A DNA stretch of 24,238 nt from GCA-003244245 sp036378735 (GTDB lineage Bacteria > Actinomycetota > Actinomycetes > Mycobacteriales > Pseudonocardiaceae): positions 1 to 24,238 of the forward strand of contig DASUVX010000210.1 in assembly GCA_036378735.1 (NCBI GenBank), read 5' to 3'. A program made the translations under genes and the position numbers. The notes beneath the pieces were generated by a model, which saw only the letters and a program-made list of their open reading frames with translations, had not been told where the DNA came from and made no database searches. Positions 13,419 through 22,804 of the stretch are shown here, in pieces (positions within the stretch are counted from its first letter, which is position 1; each line of letters begins with the position of its first letter).

Positions 13419-15533
13419 GTGTCCGTCATCGACGATCTGACCCAGCTCACCACCCCCCGCGTTCCCGACGACTGGGCCGAGGTGGACACCCGCGCGGTGG
13501 ACACCATCCGGGTGCTCGCTGCCGAGGCTGTACAGCGCGCCGGCAGCGGCCACCCGGGCACCGCGATGAGCCTCGCCCCGCTGGCATACAGCCTGTTCCA
13601 GCGGGTATTACGGCACGATCCCACCGATCCGTCCTGGACCGGCCGGGACCGGTTCGTGCTCTCCGCCGGCCACTCCAGTCTGACGCTGTATCTGCAGCTG
13701 TTCCTGTCCGGCTACGGGCTGGAACTGGAGGACATCGAACAGCTGCGTACCTGGGGTTCCAAGACGCCCGGCCATCCCGAGTACGGGCACACCATCGGCG
13801 TGGAGATCACTACCGGCCCGCTGGGGCAGGGACTGGGCGCCGCGGTCGGGATGGCCATGGCCGCTCGCCGGGAACGCGGCCTGTTCGATCCGGAGACCCC
13901 TCTGGGTGAAAGTCCCTTCGATCACTTCATCTATGTCATCGCCTCCGACGGCGATATCCAGGAAGGCGTCACGTCCGAGGCGAGCTCCCTGGCCGGCACC
14001 CAGGAGCTCGGCAATCTCGTGGTGGTCTACGACGCCAACGAGATCTCCATCGAGGACGACACCAAGATCGCGCTGTCGGAGAACACCGCCGCTCGCTATG
14101 AGGCTTACGGCTGGCATGTTCAGACCGTTCACGGCGGCGAGGACGTCGTCGCGATCCTGGAAGCGCTTGATGCGGCCAAGGCCGAGACCGGTCGACCCTC
14201 GCTCATCGTGCTGCGCACCGTGATCGGCTGGCCGGCACCGAACAAGATGAACACCGGTGACGCGCATGGCTCGGCGTTGGGCGATGACGAGGTGGCCGCG
14301 GTGAAACAGGCGCTGGGCTTCGACCCGCAGCAATCCTTCGTGGTGGATCCGGGATTGCTTGAGCACACCCGGCAGGTCATTGCCCGCGGCCAGCAGGCGC
14401 ACGCGCAGTGGCAGAAGTCCTTCGATTCCTGGCGGCAGGCCAACCCGTCCGGGGCCGCGCTGTTCGACCGCCTGATCCGCCGGGAACTACCCGCCGGCTG
14501 GGCGGAGAAGCTGCCCACCTGGCAGCCCGACGCGAAAGGCATTGCGACTCGCAAGGCGTCCGGGGAAGTGATCTCGGCCGTCGGCGATGCGCTCCCGGAG
14601 CTGTGGGGCGGTTCTGCCGACCTCGGGGGCAGCAACAACACCACCATCAAGGGTGCCGACTCGTTCGGCCCCGAGAAGACTTCCACGAAGAAATGGACCG
14701 CCCACCCGTACGGGCGCACCCTGCACTTCGGGGTGCGTGAGCATGCCATGGGCACGATCCTCAACGGAATTGCCCTGCACGGGCCGACCCGGCCCTACGG
14801 CGGCACGTTCCTGATCTTCAGCGACTACATGCGACCAGCAGTGCGGCTGGCGGCATTGATGAAGACGCCGACCATATACATCTGGACCCACGACTCCATC
14901 GGCCTGGGCGAGGACGGCCCCACCCACCAGCCCGTGGAGCACCTCGCCGCGCTGCGCGCCATCCCCGGGTTGGACGTGGTCCGCCCGGCGGATGCCAACG
15001 AGACCGCGGCGGCGTGGAAGGCGCTGCTGGAGAAGGGCACCCGGCCGACCGGGCTGGCGCTGACCCGGCAGGGCGTGCCGGTGCTGGAGGGCACCGATGC
15101 CACCGGCGTGGCTCGCGGTGGTTACGTGCTGTCCGACACCGCAACCGAGGTGGGCGGCGGGTGGCCGGACGTGCTGCTCATCGCCACCGGGTCAGAGGTG
15201 CAGTACGCCGTCACCGCTCAGCAGATGCTGGCGGACGAGGGCATCGGAAGCCGGGTGGTCTCCATGCCGTGCGTGGAATGGTTCGACGAGCAGGAAGAGG
15301 GCTACCGCGATCAGGTACTACCGCCGACGGTGAAGGCCCGGGTGGCCGTCGAAGCCGGCATAGCGATGCCCTGGCATCGCTTCGTCGGTGATCATGGCGA
15401 AGTGATCTCGCTAGAGCATTTCGGCGCTTCTGCCGACTGGCAGACGCTGTTCCGGGAATTCGGCTTCACCGGCGAAGCGGTGGCCGCTGCGGCCCGCCGT
15501 AGCCTGGAAAGCGTCAAGCGCATGGAGCAATAG
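13419..15533 (+). CDS. tkt: Transketolase
   Basis: This 704-residue thiamine diphosphate enzyme moves two-carbon ketol units between sugar phosphates in the pentose phosphate pathway. Visible are AGSGHPGTAMSLAPLAY (residues 41-57), GPLGQGLGAAVGMA, DGDIQEG with the Mg/ThDP-binding residues, GWPAPNKMNTGDAHG, then REHAMG with the catalytic Glu, and THDSIGLGEDGPTHQPVEHL of the Pyr domain. The GTG at 13419 is chosen because CAGGAGC precedes it and the family starts there; the upstream ATG would add a low-complexity tail. It is the first gene of tkt-tal-pgi-zwf. The tal start follows by 21 bp. Confidence 0.95.
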   Translation: MSVIDDLTQLTTPRVPDDWAEVDTRAVDTIRVLAAEAVQRAGSGHPGTAMSLAPLAYSLFQRVLRHDPTDPSWTGRDRFVLSAGHSSLTLYLQLFLSGYGLELEDIEQLRTWGSKTPGHPEYGHTIGVEITTGPLGQGLGAAVGMAMAARRERGLFDPETPLGESPFDHFIYVIASDGDIQEGVTSEASSLAGTQELGNLVVVYDANEISIEDDTKIALSENTAARYEAYGWHVQTVHGGEDVVAILEALDAAKAETGRPSLIVLRTVIGWPAPNKMNTGDAHGSALGDDEVAAVKQALGFDPQQSFVVDPGLLEHTRQVIARGQQAHAQWQKSFDSWRQANPSGAALFDRLIRRELPAGWAEKLPTWQPDAKGIATRKASGEVISAVGDALPELWGGSADLGGSNNTTIKGADSFGPEKTSTKKWTAHPYGRTLHFGVREHAMGTILNGIALHGPTRPYGGTFLIFSDYMRPAVRLAALMKTPTIYIWTHDSIGLGEDGPTHQPVEHLAALRAIPGLDVVRPADANETAAAWKALLEKGTRPTGLALTRQGVPVLEGTDATGVARGGYVLSDTATEVGGGWPDVLLIATGSEVQYAVTAQQMLADEGIGSRVVSMPCVEWFDEQEEGYRDQVLPPTVKARVAVEAGIAMPWHRFVGDHGEVISLEHFGASADWQTLFREFGFTGEAVAAAARRSLESVKRMEQ

Positions 15534-15554
15534 ACCGCCGCGGGAGGTACCCCT

Positions 15555-16682
15555 GTGAGCACAAACGATGCCCTGCAAGCGCTGTCCGAGACGGGCGTGT
15601 CGATCTGGCTGGATGACCTGTCCCGGCAACGGATTACCTCGGGCAATCTGGCCGACCTGATCACCAATCGGCACGTAGTCGGGGTGACCAGCAATCCGAC
15701 GATCTTCGCCCATGCGCTGGAGCATGCGGAAGACTATGACGAGCAGGTCAGGGCGCTGGCCGCCCGCGGCGCCTCGGTCGAGGAGACCGTGCGGGAGATC
15801 ACCGTCGCGGACGTCCAGCTGGCCTGTGACGTGTTCAGCGGAACCTGGGAGACGACCGGCGGGTTGGACGGCCGGGTGTCGCTGGAGGTCGATCCCCGGC
15901 TGGCGCATGACGCCGACGCCACGCTCGCCCAGGCCGCCGAGCTGTGGAAGACGGTGGATCGACCCAATCTGATGATCAAGATTCCGGCGACAGCAGAAGG
16001 CCTGCCGGCCATCACCGGCGCGCTGGCCGACGGCATCAGCATCAACGTGACGTTGGTCTTCTCGGTGCAGCGTTACCGCGAGGTGATGGCGGCGTTCTTC
16101 GCGGGTCTGGAGCAGGCCGGTGCCAACGGCCATGACCTGACCTCGATCGCGTCGGTCGCGTCGTTCTTCGTCAGCCGGGTGGATACCGAGGTGGACAAGC
16201 GGTTAGACGCGATCGGCACCGAGCGGGCGCTGGCGCTGCGCGGGCAGGCCGCAGTAGCCAACGCTCGGCTGGCGTATGCGGCCTACCAGCAGGAGTTCGC
16301 GACGCCGCGATGGGCGCGCCTGCATGACGCCGGGGCACGGCCGCAACGCCCGCTGTGGGCGTCGACCGGGGTGAAGAACCCGGCCTACCCGGACACCAAG
16401 TATGTCACCGAACTGATCGTGCCCGGGGTGGTCAACACCATGCCGGAGAACACCATGCTGGCTTTCGCCGACCATGGTGAGGTGCTCGGCGACCAGGTGT
16501 CGGGCACAGCCGGGCAGGCCCAGCGAGTCTTCGATGAGCTGGCCGAGGTCGGCATCGATGTCGCCGACGTGTTCGCCGTCCTCGAGCGCGAGGGCGCGGA
16601 AAAGTTCGAGGCGTCCTGGTCCGAGCTGGCCGAGACGGTCGCCGGACAACTGGCCCAGGCCGATCCGTCGACGGCCGGCTGA
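15555..16682 (+). CDS. tal: Transaldolase
   Basis: The enzyme transfers a dihydroxyacetone unit between sugar phosphates through a Schiff base. The 375 residues contain GVTSNPTIF (43-51), the Schiff-base lysine in LMIKIPAT (Lys142), INVTLVFS, and SVASFFVSRVDTEVDKRL. The length fits the longer actinomycete/cyanobacterial transaldolase class. The GTG start has GGGAGG nine bases before it. It lies between tkt and pgi, 7 bp before the latter. In some bacteria tal and pgi of these types are fused into one protein; here they are separate and in different frames. Confidence 0.95.
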   Translation: MSTNDALQALSETGVSIWLDDLSRQRITSGNLADLITNRHVVGVTSNPTIFAHALEHAEDYDEQVRALAARGASVEETVREITVADVQLACDVFSGTWETTGGLDGRVSLEVDPRLAHDADATLAQAAELWKTVDRPNLMIKIPATAEGLPAITGALADGISINVTLVFSVQRYREVMAAFFAGLEQAGANGHDLTSIASVASFFVSRVDTEVDKRLDAIGTERALALRGQAAVANARLAYAAYQQEFATPRWARLHDAGARPQRPLWASTGVKNPAYPDTKYVTELIVPGVVNTMPENTMLAFADHGEVLGDQVSGTAGQAQRVFDELAEVGIDVADVFAVLEREGAEKFEASWSELAETVAGQLAQADPSTAG

Positions 16683-16689
16683 GCCGGCG

Positions 16690-18294
16690 ATGCCAGAACT
16701 CGACGTCGACGTTCTCGCCGCTGGTCTGGCGAGCGCGGCGGAATCATGGGTGGACAAGCTCGTCGCTGAGCGGGTGGCATCGGCGCTGGCCAATCAGGAT
16801 CCCACGCTGTGGGGTGCGCAGGCGCAGCCCGAGGCCGCCCGCCGGCTCGCCTGGGTGCGGCTGCCGAGCAGTAGCCGCCCGTTGCTGGCCACCATCGATG
16901 CATTGCGGGCGCAGCTGCATGCCGACGGCATCGACCGGGTGGTGCTGGCTGGGATGGGTGGCTCGTCATTGGCCCCCGAGGTGATCTGCGCCACTGACCG
17001 GGTCGCGCTGACTGTGCTGGACACCACCGACCCCGGCCAGGTAGCCGACGCACTGGCCGGGGATCTGGCCCGCACCGTTCTCGTGGCCTCGTCCAAGTCG
17101 GGGTCCACAGTGGAGACCGACAGCCATCGGCGGATCTTTGCCGCCGCCTTCGCCGCAGCTGGGCTGGACCCGGCGGCGCACATCGTGGTGGTCACCGACC
17201 CGGGCTCGCAGCTGCAGCAGATCGCCGAGGCGGAGGGTTACCGTGCAATGATCACCGCCGATCCGGACGTGGGTGGTCGCTACTCGGCGCTGACCGCCTT
17301 CGGTCTGGTGCCAGCCGGGCTGGCCGGGGCGGACATCGCGCGGCTGCTGGACCAGGCAGCTGAGCTGGCCCCGCTGCTAGCAGTGGACGACCCGGCGAAC
17401 CCGGCATTGCGACTGGCCGCCGCGCTGGGCGCCGGGCATGCTGCGGGCGCGGAGAAAGTCGTGCTCGCCGATAGTGGCTCGGGGATTGTCGGTTTTGCGG
17501 ACTGGGCCGAGCAGCTCATCGCCGAGTCCACCGGGAAGGAAGGCACTGGGCTGCTTCCGGTGGTGGTGGGCAATCCCGCCGCGCCGGGTTTCGCCGACGC
17601 CGGCCCGGACGCGACCACGGTGGTGCTCGGCCCGGCTGTGCCGGTGGCCGCAGTCGCTGTCCGTGGCACGCTCGGCGGCCAGATGTTGCTATGGGAGCAC
17701 GCCATCGCGGTGGCCGGACGGCTGCTGGGAATCAACCCGTTCGATCAACCCGACGTGGAAGCCGCCAAGGTCGCGGCCCGCAAGCAGCTCAAAGGTGCCG
17801 AGGAAGCCGCGCCCCGGTTCGTCGACGGTGAGGTGGAGGTGCACCCCGTCGGGGATTGGCTGCCCGCGGGCATCAGCACTCTCAGCGACGCGCTGCGAGC
17901 CTTGGTCGCGGCCACCCCGCAGCACGGCTACCTGTCCGTGCAGGCTTACCTGGATCGCATCGCCGACGCCTCCGCCGCCCTGTTGCGCGACGAGCTCGCC
18001 CGCCGTACCCGGCTACAAACCACCTTCGGCTGGGGGCCGCGTTTCCTGCACTCAACTGGCCAGTACCACAAAGGTGGCCACCAGAACGGGTCGTTCCTGC
18101 AGTTGACCGGCGCGGTGGACAAAGACATCCCGGTGCCGGGTACCGACTTCTCCCTCGGACAACTACAACGGGCGCAAGCTTTGGGTGACGCCCAGGTGCT
18201 GGCCGCGCACGGCCGTCCGGTGCTTCGGCTGTACCTGCGCGACCGGCCGGCCGGGTTGGTTGCCCTGGTGCACGCGCTGCAGGAGCTCGGATGA
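16690..18294 (+). CDS. pgi: Glucose-6-phosphate isomerase, type found in transaldolase/isomerase fusions
   Basis: The enzyme interconverts glucose 6-phosphate and fructose 6-phosphate. The 534 residues include the SIS-type sugar isomerase motif VLAGMGGSSLAPEV (86-98) and ASSKSGSTVETD (133-144), the phosphate-binding SKSGST. HKGGHQNGSFLQ near the C-terminus carries the likely catalytic region of this subclass. The sequence is unlike the classical E. coli Pgi and closest in pattern to the Pgi half of Tal-Pgi fusions. The ATG at 16690 follows the tal stop by 7 bp. Its TGA overlaps the zwf start (ATGA), so translation is coupled. It lets fructose 6-phosphate from tkt and tal re-enter through Zwf. 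Confidence 0.92.
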   Translation: MPELDVDVLAAGLASAAESWVDKLVAERVASALANQDPTLWGAQAQPEAARRLAWVRLPSSSRPLLATIDALRAQLHADGIDRVVLAGMGGSSLAPEVICATDRVALTVLDTTDPGQVADALAGDLARTVLVASSKSGSTVETDSHRRIFAAAFAAAGLDPAAHIVVVTDPGSQLQQIAEAEGYRAMITADPDVGGRYSALTAFGLVPAGLAGADIARLLDQAAELAPLLAVDDPANPALRLAAALGAGHAAGAEKVVLADSGSGIVGFADWAEQLIAESTGKEGTGLLPVVVGNPAAPGFADAGPDATTVVLGPAVPVAAVAVRGTLGGQMLLWEHAIAVAGRLLGINPFDQPDVEAAKVAARKQLKGAEEAAPRFVDGEVEVHPVGDWLPAGISTLSDALRALVAATPQHGYLSVQAYLDRIADASAALLRDELARRTRLQTTFGWGPRFLHSTGQYHKGGHQNGSFLQLTGAVDKDIPVPGTDFSLGQLQRAQALGDAQVLAAHGRPVLRLYLRDRPAGLVALVHALQELG

Positions 18295-19823
18295 CCGTGG
18301 CGCATCGGATCAATCCGCTGGTGGACAGCCGGGATAAGCGGCTGCCGAGGATCGCCGGGCCGTGCGGTGTGGTGATCTTCGGAGTGACCGGCGACCTGTC
18401 CCGCAAAAAGCTGATGCCGGCGTTCTACGACCTGGCCAACCGGGGACTGCTGCCGCCCGGTTTCGCATTGGTCGGGTTCGCCCGCCGGGACTGGGCCGAC
18501 GAGAACTTCGCTGAGCTGGTCCACGACGCGGTACGGGCGCATGCCCGGACGCCGTTCCGGGAGGAGGTCTGGGCCCGGCTGTCCGAGGGCATCCGGTTCG
18601 TGCCCGGCAGCTTCGACGACGACGCAGCCTTCGACGGCCTCGCGAGTGTGATCGATGACCTTGATAAGGAACGCGGCACCGGTGGCAACCACGCCTTTTA
18701 TCTGTCCATCCCGCCCGCGATGTTCCCCGTGGTCCTCAAGCAGCTCGCCCGCACCGGATTGGCCGCCCAAGACGGCGACCAGTGGCGCCGGGTGGTGATT
18801 GAAAAACCGTTCGGGCACGATCTGCGCAGCGCCCGGGAACTCAATGAAATAGTCAACGATGTCTTTCCCGAAGAATCGGTGTATCGCATCGACCATTACC
18901 TCGGCAAGGAGACCGTGCAGAATATTCTCGCACTGCGTTTCGCCAACCAGCTTTATGAGCCGATCTGGAACAGCCATTACGTGGATCACGTGCAGATCAC
19001 CATGGCCGAAGATATCGGGCTGGCCGGCCGGGCCGGCTACTACGACGGTATCGGGGCGGCCCGGGACGTCATCCAGAACCACCTGATCCAGCTGCTCGCC
19101 CTGACCGCGATGGAGGAGCCGCTGTCGTTCTCCCCCGAGTCCTTACGTGGCGAGAAGATCAAGGTGCTTTCGGCCGTCAAACTGGTGGAGCCGTTGGACG
19201 AGACCACCGCGCGGGGCCAGTACACGGCTGGTTGGCAGGGCAACACGAAGGTGGTCGGGGTACTCGAGGAGGGCGGCTTCCGCCCTGACTCCACTACCGA
19301 GACATTCGCCGCGATCACGCTGGCGGTGGACACCCGGCGATGGGCCGGCGTGCCCTTCTTCCTGCGCACCGGCAAGCGGCTGGGTCGGCGGGTCACCGAG
19401 ATCGCGGTGGTCTTCAAGCGGGCGCCGCATCTGCCGTTCGAAGCGACCATGACCGAGGAGCTTGGGCAGAACGCCCTGGTGATCCGGGTCCAGCCGGACG
19501 AGGGGGTCACCATCCGGTTCGGCTCGAAGGTGCCTGGCACCACGATGGAGGTGCGCGGCGTCACGATGGACTTCCGTTACGGCACAGCCTTCACCGAATC
19601 CTCGCCGGAGGCGTACGAGCGTCTGCTGCTGGACATGCTGCGCGGTGAGCCGTCGTTGTTTCCGGTCAATGCGGAGGTGGAGCTGTCCTGGGGAATCCTT
19701 GATCCGGCGCTGGAGCACTGGGCCAAGCAGGGCCGGCCCGAGCCCTACCCGGCAGGCACCTGGGGACCGCCGTCGGCGGATGACATGATCGCCCGGACCG
19801 GCCGGACCTGGCGACGTCCGTGA
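18291..19823 (+). CDS. zwf: Glucose-6-phosphate 1-dehydrogenase
   Basis: The enzyme oxidises glucose 6-phosphate to 6-phosphogluconolactone and reduces NADP. The 510 residues have the nucleotide-binding GVTGDLSRKKL (31-41), EKPFGHD (171-177), and the substrate site RIDHYLGKE (199-207) with the catalytic His. It overlaps pgi by 4 bp. In many actinomycetes opcA and pgl come directly after zwf. Here an SDR gene follows by 21 bp, so the assembly factor OpcA and the lactonase must be encoded elsewhere or be absent. Confidence 0.95.
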   Translation: MTVAHRINPLVDSRDKRLPRIAGPCGVVIFGVTGDLSRKKLMPAFYDLANRGLLPPGFALVGFARRDWADENFAELVHDAVRAHARTPFREEVWARLSEGIRFVPGSFDDDAAFDGLASVIDDLDKERGTGGNHAFYLSIPPAMFPVVLKQLARTGLAAQDGDQWRRVVIEKPFGHDLRSARELNEIVNDVFPEESVYRIDHYLGKETVQNILALRFANQLYEPIWNSHYVDHVQITMAEDIGLAGRAGYYDGIGAARDVIQNHLIQLLALTAMEEPLSFSPESLRGEKIKVLSAVKLVEPLDETTARGQYTAGWQGNTKVVGVLEEGGFRPDSTTETFAAITLAVDTRRWAGVPFFLRTGKRLGRRVTEIAVVFKRAPHLPFEATMTEELGQNALVIRVQPDEGVTIRFGSKVPGTTMEVRGVTMDFRYGTAFTESSPEAYERLLLDMLRGEPSLFPVNAEVELSWGILDPALEHWAKQGRPEPYPAGTWGPPSADDMIARTGRTWRRP

Positions 19824-19844
19824 TGACGAGGTCTGCCTGCTGAC

Positions 19845-21314
19845 ATGCGGTGCGTCGTGTTCGGCGCCACCGGCTATATCGGTGGCCGACTCGTTCCCGC
19901 ACTGCTGGGCGCCAGCCATCAGGTGCGGGTGATGGCGCGCACTCCCGGCAAGCTCGACGAGGTGCCGTGGCGGGATCGGGTTGAGATCGTTCACGGTGAC
20001 GTCACCGATGTCGCCAGCGTCCGAGGTGCGATGGCCGGCCAGGACGTCGTCTACTACCTGGTGCATTCGCTCAACCGGGGTGACTTCGTCGATGTCGACC
20101 GCCGGGCCGCCCACGTGGTCGCCGAGGCGGCTCGCGCTGCCGGGGTGGCCCGCCTGGTGTACCTGGGCGGCATAACCCCAGACACTGGGCGCCTGTCGGA
20201 CCACCTGGCCTCACGGGCCGAGGTAGGGCAGATCCTGCTCGACTCCGGTGTGCCTGCCATCGTGTTGCGGGCGGCAGTGATCCTCGGGTCCGGGTCGGCC
20301 AGCTTCGAGATGCTGCGCTACCTCACCGAACGGCTCCCGGCGATGGTCACACCACGCTGGGTACACAACCGCATCCAGCCCATCGCCGTGCGCGACGTGC
20401 TGCACTACCTGACGCACGCAGCCGCACTACCACTGTCGGTCAACCGGGCTTTCGACATCGGCGGCCCTGATGTGCTGACCTACCTGGAGATGATGCGCCG
20501 CTACGCCGTGGTGGCCAACCTGCCGCGCCGCGTGGTGGTGCCGGTGCCGGTGCTGACCCCGTGGCTGTCGGCGCAATGGGTGAACCTGGTCACCCCGGTA
20601 CCGCGCAGCATCGCCGTGCCCTTGATCGAGTCGCTGGTGCACGAAGTCGTCTGCCACGATCGCGACATCGCCGGCTACATTCCGGACCCGGAGGGTGGTC
20701 TGACGCACTACGAGCACGCCGTTGAGCTCGCACTGATGCACACCCGCCGCGCCGAGGTGCCCACCCGCTGGTCGGACGCTTCCTGGCCGGGAGCGCCGTC
20801 GGATCCGCTGCCCACCGACCCTGCCTGGTCCGGCGGTTCGCTCTACCAGGACATCCGAGAGCATCGCTGCGCCGCCGATCCGCACACTCTCTGGGACGTC
20901 ATCGAAGCCATCGGCGGAGAGCACGGTTGGTACTCTTTTCCCCTGGCGTGGTCGGTGCGCGGCTGGATCGACCGGCTCGTCGGGGGCGTCGGGTTGCGCC
21001 GCGGCCGGCGCGACCCGCACCGGCTGCACGCCGGCGAGGCGCTGGATTGGTGGCGCGTGGAGTACCTCGACCGGCCCCGGCTGCTGCGGCTGCGTGCCGA
21101 GATGCGCCTACCCGGCCGCGCCTGGCTGGAACTCGAGGTAGTCCCGGACGGTGACCACGGCGCGCGCTACCGGCAGCGGGCGCTGTTCACCCCCCATGGG
21201 TTGGCCGGACATCTGTACTGGCAAGGCATCGCACCCTTCCACGGCATCGTCTTCGGCGGCATGGCGCGCAATATCACCGGCGCCGCAGAGCGATCACCTG
21301 GCACCGGCACATGA
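19845..21314 (+). CDS. NAD(P)-dependent SDR-type protein with C-terminal DUF2867
   Basis: The first ~280 of 489 residues form an atypical/extended SDR domain: FGATGYIGGRL (residues 5-15) is the dinucleotide-binding Rossmann motif, followed by DVTDVAS and YLGGITP. The classical YxxxK is not clear, as in NmrA/complex I-like SDRs. From about residue 330 the DUF2867 domain follows (SLYQDIREHR, WDVIEAIGGEHGWYSFPLAW, DWWRVEYLDRPRLLRL, GLAGHLYWQGIAPFH). The reaction is unknown. Such proteins often lie beside photolyase genes; here the stop overlaps the photolyase start by 4 bp (ATGA). The start follows zwf by 21 bp with no obvious promoter, so it may be read from the tkt operon. Confidence 0.88.
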   Translation: MRCVVFGATGYIGGRLVPALLGASHQVRVMARTPGKLDEVPWRDRVEIVHGDVTDVASVRGAMAGQDVVYYLVHSLNRGDFVDVDRRAAHVVAEAARAAGVARLVYLGGITPDTGRLSDHLASRAEVGQILLDSGVPAIVLRAAVILGSGSASFEMLRYLTERLPAMVTPRWVHNRIQPIAVRDVLHYLTHAAALPLSVNRAFDIGGPDVLTYLEMMRRYAVVANLPRRVVVPVPVLTPWLSAQWVNLVTPVPRSIAVPLIESLVHEVVCHDRDIAGYIPDPEGGLTHYEHAVELALMHTRRAEVPTRWSDASWPGAPSDPLPTDPAWSGGSLYQDIREHRCAADPHTLWDVIEAIGGEHGWYSFPLAWSVRGWIDRLVGGVGLRRGRRDPHRLHAGEALDWWRVEYLDRPRLLRLRAEMRLPGRAWLELEVVPDGDHGARYRQRALFTPHGLAGHLYWQGIAPFHGIVFGGMARNITGAAERSPGTGT

Positions 21315-22687
21315 GCGTGGCAATCGCTTTGTTCACCCGTGATCTGCGGGTGCGCGACAATCCAGTGCTGCACGCCGCCTGCCGCGCCGCCACGGAGGTG
21401 GTGCCGCTGTTCGTGCTCGACCCGTGGATCTTGCGAAGCGGCGGGATGTCGGCCAACCGGGCGGCGTTCCTCGCCGACGCGCTGGCGGACCTGGACACCC
21501 ACCTGCGCAAGCTCGGCGGGCGCCTGGTGGTGCGCTCTGGCGACGTCAGCAAGGAGGTCGAGCGCATCGTCGCAGATCTCGGGGCCGGCGAGGTGCATCT
21601 CGCCGCCGACGTCAGCGGCTACAGCCACCGCCGCGAGAAGGCCCTGCGCAAACGTCTCACCGCACACGGCTGCCGGGTGCGAATCCACGCCACCACGATC
21701 ACCGTGGTGGAACCCGGCGCGATCACACCCTCGGGGGCAGCGGCCCACTTCGCGGTGTTCACCCCCTACTACCGGCGTTGGCTGCAAGTGCAGCGCCGCG
21801 GCTTGCTCGACGCTCCCCGCCGGATCATGGTGCCGGCCGTTGCCACCGACCCCCTGCCCAGCGCCGGCGAGCTGTGCGCAGGTCCGCGGTCACCGAAGCT
21901 GCCGCACGGTGGTGAAGCAGCTGGGCTACGCACCTTGCGCGACTGGCTCGCGGGACCGGTCGCTCATTACCAGCAGACGCACGACGATCTCGGCGCCGAC
22001 GGCACCTCCCGGCTGTCTCCCTACCTGCACTTCGGCTGTATCTCACCCACTGAGGCGGTCCAAGCCACCGATGGCGCCACGCCCGGCAGCGAGGCCTACA
22101 TCCGGCAACTGGCGTGGCGGGACTTCCACCACCAGGTGCTCGCCGCACGTCCCGACGCCGCCACCGCCGACTACCGCACCCGGCACGACCGGTGGCGCCA
22201 TGACGAACAAGCCGCCCAAGCCTGGCGGGACGGCCGCACCGGCTACCCGGTCGTCGACGCAGGGATGCGGCAACTCCGTGCGGAGGGCTGGATGCACAAT
22301 CGGGCCCGGCTCATCACTGCCAGCTTCCTGACCAAGACGCTGTATCTGGACTGGCGCATCGGTGCCCGGCACTTCTTCGACCTGCTGATAGACGCCGACG
22401 TCGCCAACAACCAGCTCAACTGGCAGTGGGTCGCCGGCACCGGCACCGACACCCGGCCCAACCGTGTCCTCAACCCATTGCGGCAGGCCCAGCGGTACGA
22501 CCCCACCGGTGACTATGTCCGCCGGTACCTGCCTGAGCTGCAAGATGTCGCCGGACCGGCGGTACATCAACCCTGGAAGCTGGACGCACACCGCCGGGCG
22601 CTGCTGGACTATCCCGACCCCATCATCGATCTTCACGATGGCGCAGAGCGCTTCCACGCCGCCCGGAACAAAAGCAATGATCATTGA
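21311..22687 (+). CDS. phr: Deoxyribodipyrimidine (DNA) photolyase
   Basis: The 458-residue protein repairs UV-induced pyrimidine dimers in DNA using blue light, reduced FAD and an antenna. IALFTRDLRVRDNPVL opens the N-terminal antenna domain. The FAD domain shows TSRLSPYLHFGCISP, RQLAWRDFHHQVL, GYPVVDAGMRQL, GWMHNRARLITASFLTK, and the signature NNQLNWQWVAGTGTDTRPN. The length is that of class I CPD photolyases. The (6-4) class would have His pairs not apparent here. It overlaps the SDR gene by 4 bp and is followed by an AT-rich intergenic segment. Confidence 0.95.
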   Translation: MSVAIALFTRDLRVRDNPVLHAACRAATEVVPLFVLDPWILRSGGMSANRAAFLADALADLDTHLRKLGGRLVVRSGDVSKEVERIVADLGAGEVHLAADVSGYSHRREKALRKRLTAHGCRVRIHATTITVVEPGAITPSGAAAHFAVFTPYYRRWLQVQRRGLLDAPRRIMVPAVATDPLPSAGELCAGPRSPKLPHGGEAAGLRTLRDWLAGPVAHYQQTHDDLGADGTSRLSPYLHFGCISPTEAVQATDGATPGSEAYIRQLAWRDFHHQVLAARPDAATADYRTRHDRWRHDEQAAQAWRDGRTGYPVVDAGMRQLRAEGWMHNRARLITASFLTKTLYLDWRIGARHFFDLLIDADVANNQLNWQWVAGTGTDTRPNRVLNPLRQAQRYDPTGDYVRRYLPELQDVAGPAVHQPWKLDAHRRALLDYPDPIIDLHDGAERFHAARNKSNDH

Positions 22688-22700
22688 GGTCATCTGACAG

Positions 22701-22731
22701 ATACCCTATACCGGTATATTGTATGCGGGTA
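22701..22731. promoter_or_regulatory. Palindromic operator (ATACC-N7-GGTAT; TATACCGGTATA) before the permease gene
   Basis: TATACCGGTATA (22707-22718) is a perfect palindrome. It overlaps ATACC-N7-GGTAT (22701-22717), and TACCC/GGGTA arms flank it (22702-22706, 22727-22731). This resembles CsoR-family metal-sensor boxes. TTGAGG at 22684 is 17 bp before TATACC, a plausible -35/-10 pair that the regulator would cover. The identity of the regulator is inferred. Confidence 0.45.
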
Positions 22732-22804
22732 GGGACAGGTCTGCCTTGACATCCTCGCCCGGGTCTGTGCGGTCATCCGGTACCACCATGGAGGGGGCGC
22801 AGCG

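Noticed and set aside
17946..19082. 378-residue minus-strand ORF across pgi and zwf
   Set aside because: Antisense to two conserved genes, no recognisable fold.
22746..22776. TTGACA as a -35 box for the permease
   Set aside because: No acceptable -10 at 16-19 bp; the AT-rich palindrome upstream is a better promoter candidate.
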